DNA of 11,167 nt from JANQGH01 sp039030175. Lineage in GTDB: Bacteria; Pseudomonadota; Alphaproteobacteria; DSM-16000; Inquilinaceae. Shown here piece by piece: positions 5,492 to 11,167 of this stretch (its first letter is position 1; every line of letters begins with the position of its first letter). The DNA is taken from positions 1-11,167 of the forward strand of contig JBCCER010000145.1 of NCBI GenBank assembly GCA_039030175.1, in the 5' to 3' direction. The position numbers and the translations under genes are program-made. The notes under the pieces are model-generated. The model worked only from the letters and a program-made list of their open reading frames with translations. It did no database searches and was not told the DNA's origin.

Positions 5492-6454
5492 GTGTCGGTG
5501 TTGGCGCTCGTTGCGGCGAGCGGTGTCCTCGCCGTGCTTGCTTTCGTCAGTCTGTTGACGGGGGTCAGTGACGTAACGCTGTCCGCAATCCTATCCGGCG
5601 AAGTAAGCGACCGGGTCCGTACCGTGCTGTTTGTTAGCCGGGTTCCGCGAACACTGGCGTTGATGCTGGCCGGGGCATCCATGGCTGTCGCGGGCATGAT
5701 CATGCAAATGCTGGCGCGCAATCGCTTTGCCGAGCCATCAACGGTAGGCACCGTGGAATCCGCCAGCCTTGGCTTACTGACGATGACGCTTTTGGCTCCA
5801 GCGGCCCCCGTTTTCGGCAAGATGCTGGTTGCGGCCCTTTTTGCACTAGCAGGGACGGGGCTGTTTCTGGCGATCCTCTCAAGGTTGCCCTTGCGTTCGG
5901 CTTTGATCGTGCCTTTGGTGGGTTTGATGCTGGCGGGTGTTATCGATGCGATAGCGACGTTTTTCGCTTATCGCTTCGATCTGCTTCAATCACTGGCTGC
6001 TTGGACTACGGGCGATTTCTCCGGTGTCATCCAAGGACGGTACGAACTGCTCTGGATCGCGTTCGCGTTGACTTTAGTCGCCTGCCTCGTCGCCGATCGT
6101 TTCACAATTGCCGGGTTGGGTCGCGACGTTGCGGTCAACCTAGGTCTCGGCTATTGGCGCATCGTGACTTTGGGGTTGATTGTGGTGGCGCTGGTCACCG
6201 CGACCGTCGTGGTCAGTGTTGGCGTAATCCCCTTCCTGGGACTAATCGTGCCCAACATCGTTAGTCTGATTATGGGCGATAATCTGCGGCGCTCGATCCC
6301 GTGGGTGGCCATATCGGGTGCCGGATTGGTCTTGGCTAGCGACATTGTCGGCCGGGTAATCCGCGCGCCGTACGAGATCCCGATCGGTACCGTGGTCGGT
6401 GTGGTCGGCAGTGCCATCTTTCTCTACCTGCTTTTGCGACAACGCGATGGTTAG
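5492..6454 (+). CDS. FecCD-family siderophore ABC permease, first subunit (CeuB/FatD/YclN type)
   Basis: This 320-residue inner-membrane protein is one half of the operon 2 channel. It opens with a hydrophobic helix (about 2-24), then VSRVPRTLALMLAGASMAVAG and MQMLARNRFAEPSTVGTVES, the hallmark of the CeuB/FatD branch. Near the C-terminus SVGVIPFLGLIVPNIVSLIM is the coupling region for the ATPase, and the protein ends YEIPIGTVVGVVGSAIFLYL. A stop codon (TGA, 5486-5488) lies just upstream in frame, so the start is GTG 5492 or the GTG two codons later; both have only a weak GGTGAAG-like ribosome site. The gap to the binding-protein gene is 45 bases. Its end overlaps the next permease by 8 bases. 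Confidence 0.92.
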   Translation: MSVLALVAASGVLAVLAFVSLLTGVSDVTLSAILSGEVSDRVRTVLFVSRVPRTLALMLAGASMAVAGMIMQMLARNRFAEPSTVGTVESASLGLLTMTLLAPAAPVFGKMLVAALFALAGTGLFLAILSRLPLRSALIVPLVGLMLAGVIDAIATFFAYRFDLLQSLAAWTTGDFSGVIQGRYELLWIAFALTLVACLVADRFTIAGLGRDVAVNLGLGYWRIVTLGLIVVALVTATVVVSVGVIPFLGLIVPNIVSLIMGDNLRRSIPWVAISGAGLVLASDIVGRVIRAPYEIPIGTVVGVVGSAIFLYLLLRQRDG

Positions 6455-7409
6455 GGCGTTGGACGACAATCCGGCGGCGGTCCTCGTGATCCTTGCGATT
6501 GGCGCTGCCGCGTCGATCACGGCCTTCATGACGATCGGCGCCAACGGACAATGGGGCTTCGTACTGCCGTTTCGCGGCACCAAGGTTGTGGCGATGGTCC
6601 TAGTTGGTTTCGCGATCGCTGTGTCGACCGTCCTGTTTCAGACCATCACCCAAAACCGAATCCTCACCCCGTCGATCATGGGCTTCGACGCGCTCTATCT
6701 GCTGGTTCAGACATCGGTCGTTTTTTTCATCGGCAGCAGCGCGCTGGTCGACGTGGATCCGCGTTTCAGGTTCGCGGCCGAAGTAGCGATCATGCTCGTT
6801 TTCGCGCTGCTACTTTATCGTTTTCTGTTTTCAGGCGGTCTGCGCGGCCTCCACCTCCTGGTGCTTGTCGGCGTCGTGTTCGGCGTTCTATTCCGGAGTC
6901 TGGGCAACCTGATGCAGCGGCTGATCGACCCAAACGAATTCGCCATTCTGCAGGACAGGTTCTTCGCCAGCTTCAATCGGGTTGACAATGATTTGTTAGC
7001 CATCAGCGCGATTTTGGTGCTTGGCGTAACGGCGATCGGTTGGCGCTGGCGACACCGTTTCGATGTCCTGGCGCTGGGGCGGGAGGTTTCGATCTCTCTC
7101 GGCGTCGACCATCAGCGCGCCGTAACAGGCGTTTTGATCCTGGTGACGATCTTAGTGTCGGTTTCGACCGCCTTGGTCGGCCCCGTCACCTTCTTTGGGT
7201 TGCTCGTTGCCAATCTCGCTTATTTGATGATCCCGTCCCACCGGCACATGCTGATCTTGCCAGCCGCTGCTTTGCTAGCTGTCATTGCCCTTATCGGCGG
7301 TCAATTGGTGCTCGAGCGGGTTTTCGGGCTCGACACGGCCTTGTCGATCATCATCGAGTTTATCGGCGGCATCCTGTTTATCGTTTTGCTGCTGAGAGGC
7401 GCGCGATGA
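6447..7409 (+). CDS. FecCD-family siderophore ABC permease, second subunit (CeuC/FatC/YclO type)
   Basis: This 320-residue partner permease completes the heterodimeric channel of operon 2. The ATG at 6447 overlaps the last 8 bases of the preceding gene (ATGGTTAG) and gives the N-terminus MVRALDDNPAAVLV; the frame is open further upstream, but that part lies within the preceding gene and lacks the family pattern. Conserved segments are LPFRGTKVVAMVLVGFAIAV, FQTITQNRILTPSIMGFDAL and ALVGPVTFFGLLVANLAYLM, all typical of the second-subunit branch. It ends EFIGGILFIVLLLRGAR. The TGA stop overlaps the ATPase ATG (ATGA). The equal length of the two subunits and their order match ceuBC, fatDC and yclNO. 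Confidence 0.92.
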   Translation: MVRALDDNPAAVLVILAIGAAASITAFMTIGANGQWGFVLPFRGTKVVAMVLVGFAIAVSTVLFQTITQNRILTPSIMGFDALYLLVQTSVVFFIGSSALVDVDPRFRFAAEVAIMLVFALLLYRFLFSGGLRGLHLLVLVGVVFGVLFRSLGNLMQRLIDPNEFAILQDRFFASFNRVDNDLLAISAILVLGVTAIGWRWRHRFDVLALGREVSISLGVDHQRAVTGVLILVTILVSVSTALVGPVTFFGLLVANLAYLMIPSHRHMLILPAAALLAVIALIGGQLVLERVFGLDTALSIIIEFIGGILFIVLLLRGAR

Positions 7410-8164
7410 TCATTATCGACGAGGTGATCAAGCGCTACGGCGCCGACACCATCATCGACGGCCTCAGCCTCACTCTGCCAGCGGGCGGCGTAACCGCCTT
7501 GATCGGCCCCAATGGCGCTGGCAAGTCCACTCTTCTCTCGATGATCGGCCGGTTGCTGCCGTTCGAGGCTGGGACGATCACCGTGGACGGTCTCGATGTC
7601 ACCAAGGCCCCTGGGGATCGGCTCGCAAAGTGCCTTGCCGTCCTGCGCCAGGAAAACCACATCGTCGCCCGCCTTACGGTCCGTGAACTGGTCGGCTACG
7701 GCCGCTACCCCCATTGCAAGGGGCGGCCGACGGCTGAGGATCGCGACCATGTCGACAGGGCGCTTTCCTATCTCGACCTAACCGGCTTGGCGGATCGTTT
7801 CCTCGATCAACTGTCGGGCGGCCAGCGCCAGCGCGCTTTTGTGGCTATGGTCTTAGCCCAGGACACCGATTATCTGCTGCTCGATGAGCCGCTGAACAAC
7901 CTCGACATCAAACACGCCGCATCCATGATGGGCCTGCTGCGGCGCTGTGCCGACGATCTTGGCCGCACTGTGATCGTAGTCTTGCACGACATTAACTTTG
8001 CTTCTTGGCACGCCGACAGAATCGTCGCCTTGCGGGACGGTCGGCTGGTTCATCAAGGGCCGCCGGAGGCGCTGATCCGCCCTGATACGCTCGCTGAAAT
8101 CTATGACACCCCGATCGAAGTGCGACAGATCGACGGTCGCCAGATCGCCCTTCACTACGCCTGA
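7406..8164 (+). CDS. ABC transporter ATPase for the catecholate siderophore importer (CeuD/YclP type)
   Basis: This 252-residue cytosolic ATPase drives operon 2 import. Walker A GPNGAGKST is at 34-42, Q-loop Q82, signature LSGGQ at 136-140, Walker B YLLLDE at 156-161, D-loop NNLD just after, and switch histidine H194 in VLHDIN. The phrase LLDEPLNNLDIKHA is typical of the YclP/FatE/VctC branch. The ATG at 7406 forms an ATGA overlap with the permease stop, which fixes the start; the frame remains open upstream, but that part is out-of-frame permease sequence. It is followed 23 bases later by the SIP gene. Confidence 0.94.
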   Translation: MIIIDEVIKRYGADTIIDGLSLTLPAGGVTALIGPNGAGKSTLLSMIGRLLPFEAGTITVDGLDVTKAPGDRLAKCLAVLRQENHIVARLTVRELVGYGRYPHCKGRPTAEDRDHVDRALSYLDLTGLADRFLDQLSGGQRQRAFVAMVLAQDTDYLLLDEPLNNLDIKHAASMMGLLRRCADDLGRTVIVVLHDINFASWHADRIVALRDGRLVHQGPPEALIRPDTLAEIYDTPIEVRQIDGRQIALHYA

Positions 8165-8187
8165 CAGCGATAAGGAAAAGCACACCG

Positions 8188-9003
8188 ATGCTGCTAGAAG
8201 AACCGAGGATTGAACGGGTTCGCCACGAATTAAAGGCAAGAATTGCCGACGTCATCGACGTCAATGCAATCACGCCATTGATGCGACGAATCGTATTGCA
8301 CTCGAGTGAATTCAGCGATCTGGTCAGCTACGGATTTGACGATCATGTACGCTTAATCTTACCGGACAAGGACAATGGCGAGATCGTCTTGCCCCAATTC
8401 GGTAAAGACGGACCGCGCTACCCAGAGGATGCAAAAGCACCAGAGAGCCGCGAGTACACACTGCGCTTCGTCGATGCCAGATCGCGCAGCGCAACGATTG
8501 ACTTTGTGCTTCATGGGGATGGCCCCGCGGCAAGTTGGGCCGCTGCCGCCAAGCCTGGCGATCGAGTCGGCGTCGCGGGTCCGCGTGGCTCAATGGTTGT
8601 TAAGGGTGACTTTGATTGGCACCTCCTCGTAGGCGACGAGACCGCATTGCCGGCGATCGCCCGTCGCATTGAGGAATTGCCGGCGGGTACGACCGTCATT
8701 GCGCGGATCGAAATCGCCAATGCTAACGAGCGTCAGAAGATCGAGAGTGCAGCAGAGCTTGACCTAAGCTGGGTCGAACGTAACGGTACGGCACCGGGTC
8801 GCCCGGATTTGCTCTTGGAGTCTCTCAAATCGACAACAGTTCCGGACGGCCGGGGCTACGCATTCGTTGCTGCGGAATCAGCCGTATCCAAACACATCCG
8901 CCACTACCTGGTTGAGCAGCGGAACGTTGATGGTGACTGGATCAAGGCGCCCGCATACTGGCGACACCATAGGCAGGGATATGACGACGGGCACGCTCAC
9001 TGA
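8188..9003 (+). CDS. Siderophore-interacting protein, FAD-dependent ferric-siderophore reductase (ViuB/YqjH family)
   Basis: This 271-residue cytosolic flavoprotein should reduce the imported ferric siderophore and release Fe(II). The N-terminal FAD-binding barrel carries FDDHVRLILPD (50-60) and the flavin motif RxYTxR as REYTLR (88-93), then DFVLHGDGPAASWA (105-118) and GPRGS (131-135). The C-terminal SIP domain has LLVGDETALPAIARRIEELP (146-165), FVAAESA (226-232) and AYWRHHRQGYDD (256-267), a near-standard family ending. AAGGAA (8172-8177) lies ten bases before the ATG. The 23-base gap after the ATPase gene places it as the last gene of operon 2. Whether NADPH, NADH or ferredoxin is the electron donor cannot be told from this reading. 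Confidence 0.93.
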   Translation: MLLEEPRIERVRHELKARIADVIDVNAITPLMRRIVLHSSEFSDLVSYGFDDHVRLILPDKDNGEIVLPQFGKDGPRYPEDAKAPESREYTLRFVDARSRSATIDFVLHGDGPAASWAAAAKPGDRVGVAGPRGSMVVKGDFDWHLLVGDETALPAIARRIEELPAGTTVIARIEIANANERQKIESAAELDLSWVERNGTAPGRPDLLLESLKSTTVPDGRGYAFVAAESAVSKHIRHYLVEQRNVDGDWIKAPAYWRHHRQGYDDGHAH

Positions 9004-9006
9004 CCT

Positions 9007-9108
9007 CGCTAACATCGGTTAGAGCCGCCGCCCGCTGGTCTGCCAATCGACCCTGCTATGTAGTGTGCATTCAATATGCCAGCGAAAGCACTGTTAGCGA
9101 TCTTCGCT
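9007..9108. other. Convergent gene junction with weak dyads
   Basis: Only about 90 bases separate the SIP stop from the stop of the minus-strand gene. A small hairpin CTAAC-ATCG-GTTAG (9009-9022) follows the SIP gene and AGCGAA/TTCGCT (9081-9086, 9103-9108) spans the opposing stop codon. CGCTAAC (9007-9013) and GTTAGCG (9093-9099) are also exact inverse partners at either edge. None has a T run on the proper side, so a terminator is possible but not shown. Confidence 0.25.
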
Positions 9109-10935
9109 CCACCAGCGATCGATTGGTGACGGCTCGAAGCCTGCCTCCTCAGCGCCCGGCCTTCCATACCGGTCCCACCAGGCGAGGCGAATGGTATTCG
9201 CTCTCCAGAGCGGAAGCATCGGCATCAATTGCCGAAACACGCGATCGAATGTACGACCTGCGGTCCGCAATTCAGCCTCGGATCGCGCAGTCTCCAGCGT
9301 TTCGATCGCGGCGTCGAGCGCTGGATTATCCAGTCCCGAGAGCGCATACGACCCTTCCTGGTCGGCAAGATCGCTGTGCCAGAGCAATCGCTCGGCCGTG
9401 CCGGGTAGGCGAGCTGGCGCCCAGGAGAGCGTGGCAAGATCAAAGTCACGGTCGAGTAGCAGTCGTGCTGCTGTTGCGGGGTCAGCCTGGACTTGGACCA
9501 GTTCGATGCCGAGCCGTTCCCACGCTTGCGCAATCCAGCCAAGGGGCCGTTCGTAGAGCGGGTTGGTGCTGACAACTCTGAACGCCACGTCGGCATCCGT
9601 CTCGGGATCGAACAGCCGACCGTCTCGCACTGCGTATCCTGCTTCCTCAAGCAAGCTCGCTGCCATTGAGAACGCCGCTCGACCGCCGGCCGGTGGCAAT
9701 TCAGCGAGTGGGTCGGGCGACGAAAACGTCTCGGGCGGTAGGCTGCGAGCCATCGCAGCAAAGAACGAGGCCTCTGCCTCCGATGGCGGTCCTGATGGAG
9801 CCGCCAAGTCAGACTCACCGAAAACGCTGTCAAACCGAAGATAGGAGCCGCTAAACAGGGTCCGGTTTACAGTTTCGAAGTCGTAAGCCAGCGCCATGGC
9901 CAGCCGTACGCGGCGGTCGGTCAGGATGTGCCGCCGCAAGTTGAAGACGAGCCCGCTGAGGTCTCCAACCCCCAGCCCGAGCGCTTCATCCCGACGGATT
10001 TCGCCCGTTTCCACGGGTGCTCGATCGTAGCCGGTGCGCCACAGGGTTGGGTTATCTTCGAAACGGACGTCGTAGATGTCTGCCTGAAAAGCCTCTAGCG
10101 CCACGGTGTCATCGCGAAAATACTCGAAGTCAAGCCGGTCGAGGTTCCAGCGTCCTGTATTAACAGGTAGATCACGCGCCCAATAGTCCGAAACCCGTTC
10201 CAAAACCAGACGGCGCGGCGGGTCGAAAAGAACAACTCGGTAGGGGCCGGACCCGACTGGGAACTCTGATTCCGCATCGTCACCAGGCTGAGGTTCTGGA
10301 TGCACGGGGATTGTCGCCAGCCTGCGCACGATATCGCGATCGCCGATACGGTCATTCTCGAAGACGACACGTCTTTCGCTCTCCACATGCACGCGGAGCG
10401 GCAAGAATGCCTGACGGTAGAAGGGCGCGCCCTCTGACTTGAGGGTTTCGAATGTGAAGGCGACATCGCCGGCCAGAACGGGACGATCGTCATGCCATCG
10501 CGCTTCAGGATGAAGAGCAAAAGTTAGGCGCGAGAAGTCGTCGGCAACGTCGATACCCTCAGCGAGGAGCCCATAGTAGGTGGCCCTCTCGTCGGCGCTT
10601 GCGACAACCAGTCGGTCATAGATCATCCGGATATCGGCCGGCGGTCGGCCTGGATAGGAAAGTGTATTGGCCGTGTCAAAACTCCCAATCCGGGCCAGCC
10701 GCATGGTACCGCCTTTGGCGGCGTTAGGATTCACATAGTCAAATGCCGAAAACTCGGGCGGATATTTGATCGTACCCAGCGGTGAGTGCGCATGGCTAAA
10801 GTGCTGCCTGCCGTCTTGGCTCTTTCCAAGTAGGGGGCTGAGAGCCACTGCAGCTGCCGAACTAGCCCCGATGATCAAGGCGCGTCGTCGGTTGAGCTCG
10901 ATGCGTTCAAAGACGCCAGACTTGCTGCTTGCCAT
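9094..10935 (-). CDS. YejA-like extracellular solute-binding protein, family 5
   Basis: This 613-residue secreted receptor belongs to the peptide-type family 5 binding proteins and is closest in feel to YejA (oligopeptide/microcin C importer). A twin-arginine signal is visible: NRRRALIIG at 15-23, then an alanine-rich stretch. The mature part begins with HSPLGTIKYPPEFSAFDYVN and PNAAKGGTMRLARIGSFD, characteristic of YejA relatives, and has RWHDDRPVLAGDVAFTFETL and VGSGPYRV. The middle has LRRHILTDRRVRLAMALAYD and FSGSYLRFDSVFGESDLA. The ATG at 10935 is preferred because it puts the RR motif near the N-terminus; in-frame GTG 10989 and ATG 10974 are alternatives, and no start has a strong ribosome site. 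No yejB, yejE or yejF follows: the next gene downstream is the convergent SIP gene, so it stands alone here. Confidence 0.88.
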   Translation of the reverse strand: MASSKSGVFERIELNRRRALIIGASSAAAVALSPLLGKSQDGRQHFSHAHSPLGTIKYPPEFSAFDYVNPNAAKGGTMRLARIGSFDTANTLSYPGRPPADIRMIYDRLVVASADERATYYGLLAEGIDVADDFSRLTFALHPEARWHDDRPVLAGDVAFTFETLKSEGAPFYRQAFLPLRVHVESERRVVFENDRIGDRDIVRRLATIPVHPEPQPGDDAESEFPVGSGPYRVVLFDPPRRLVLERVSDYWARDLPVNTGRWNLDRLDFEYFRDDTVALEAFQADIYDVRFEDNPTLWRTGYDRAPVETGEIRRDEALGLGVGDLSGLVFNLRRHILTDRRVRLAMALAYDFETVNRTLFSGSYLRFDSVFGESDLAAPSGPPSEAEASFFAAMARSLPPETFSSPDPLAELPPAGGRAAFSMAASLLEEAGYAVRDGRLFDPETDADVAFRVVSTNPLYERPLGWIAQAWERLGIELVQVQADPATAARLLLDRDFDLATLSWAPARLPGTAERLLWHSDLADQEGSYALSGLDNPALDAAIETLETARSEAELRTAGRTFDRVFRQLMPMLPLWRANTIRLAWWDRYGRPGAEEAGFEPSPIDRWWSEDR

Positions 10936-11148
10936 GGATCCGTCGCCCAGTCTTTCGTGTGGCAGGGCTGGCATACACCGGCTCGTCACCGGTAACGATG
11001 CCGTACCGGAAGATCAAAGATGATCGAACCACCAACCTGATCGAAGTGTATCAGGTTCTTTGTTGATATTGCGAGTGAGTTGCGTTCTTAACACCGGTGT
11101 GGTGTTGTTACGCGAGAATCAAGTGAACTCTTTCTGGGGGACGTTGAG
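10936..11148. promoter_or_regulatory. Divergent regulatory region with two dyads
   Basis: This region lies between the YejA-like gene and a probable plus-strand gene at 11149. AACCTGAT (11034-11041) and ATCAGGTT (11050-11057) form a perfect 8-bp inverted repeat with an 8-base centre. The octamer TGATCGAA occurs at 11021-11028 and again at 11038-11045, 17 bases apart. A second dyad AACACC/GGTGTT (11090-11095, 11101-11106) overlaps the palindrome ACACCGGTGT (11091-11100). A weak plus-strand -35 TTGATA (11063-11068) is visible without a good -10. The dyads look like operators for a dimeric regulator acting on one or both genes. Confidence 0.5.
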
Positions 11149-11167
11149 ATGGGATCGGTATCCGAGG
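11149..11167 (+). CDS. Probable start of a plus-strand gene cut by the window edge
   Basis: An ATG at 11149 is preceded by GGGGGA (11136-11141) at a seven-base spacing and reads MGSVSE before the window ends. The strong purine-rich ribosome site and the position opposite a divergent gene suggest a real start. Six codons are too few to identify a product. Confidence 0.4.

Noticed and set aside
7040..7405. Upstream extension of the operon 2 ATPase frame
   Set aside because: These codons overlap the conserved end of the permease in another frame and lack ATPase features; the ATGA overlap at 7406 is the natural start.
9009..9022. Hairpin CTAAC-ATCG-GTTAG as terminator of operon 2
   Set aside because: The stem is only five pairs, AT-rich, and is not followed by a T run.
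9063..9572. A 169-codon plus-strand frame over the 3' part of the YejA-like gene
   Set aside because: The opposite strand encodes conserved family 5 binding-protein sequence; this frame is arginine- and serine-rich with no domain.
11034..11057. AACCTGAT/ATCAGGTT as a lux-type (quorum sensing) box
   Set aside because: ACCTG and CAGGT arms are present, but the ACCTG-to-CAGGT element spans 22 bases rather than the 20 of lux boxes, and no luxR or luxI gene is visible.
1..11167. CRISPR arrays, tRNA genes, insertion sequences or phage genes
   Set aside because: No spaced direct repeats, tRNA-like cloverleaf, transposase frame or terminal inverted repeats were seen anywhere in the window.

Overview
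The window reads as a moderately GC-rich alphaproteobacterial chromosome segment. This rests on gene family resemblance (pseudoazurin, YejA-type protein, FecCD permeases), frequent GTG starts, tight gene overlaps and Fur/Mur-like operators; no rRNA or other taxonomic marker is present, so the assignment is only a judgement. It is an iron-acquisition island with two adjacent, same-strand ABC importers of different types, flanked by genes on the opposite strand.

Region by region: 1-135 is the 5' part of a minus-strand gene that runs off the left edge. 136-589 is a divergent intergenic region rich in dyads, with a Fur-like box at 263-277. 590-4099 is operon 1: a TroA_f/FecB-type binding protein, a single FecCD permease, an ABC ATPase, and a secreted pseudoazurin (type 1 copper protein) whose start overlaps the ATPase gene. 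4100-4456 is a second regulatory gap holding a short one-helix ORF (possible transporter remnant), a second Fur-like box at 4291-4305, and a hairpin that includes the next Shine-Dalgarno. 4457-9003 is operon 2: a CeuE/FatB/YclQ-type catecholate siderophore-binding protein, two FecCD permeases, an ATPase and a siderophore-interacting (ferric reductase) flavoprotein, in the usual ceu/fat/vct/ycl order. 9094-10935 on the minus strand, convergent with operon 2, is a YejA-like family 5 solute-binding protein with a twin-arginine leader and no permease genes beside it. 10936-11148 is a divergent regulatory region with two clear dyads, and a plus-strand gene probably begins at 11149.

How the genes work together: operon 2 looks complete from periplasm to cytosol. 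The binding protein captures an iron-catecholate, the permease pair and ATPase import it, and the SIP flavoprotein reduces and releases the iron. Operon 1 is a compact importer (permease presumably a homodimer) for an iron or other metal complex, with a copper protein built into the operon. No TonB-dependent outer membrane receptor, siderophore synthesis gene or dedicated regulator gene lies in the window, so outer-membrane passage must depend on genes elsewhere. The paired Fur-like boxes suggest both operons answer to iron or manganese status.

The points most worth a second look are the lysine-free acidic pseudoazurin embedded in operon 1, the strong intercistronic hairpin after the first binding-protein gene, and the hairpin over the ribosome site of the second.
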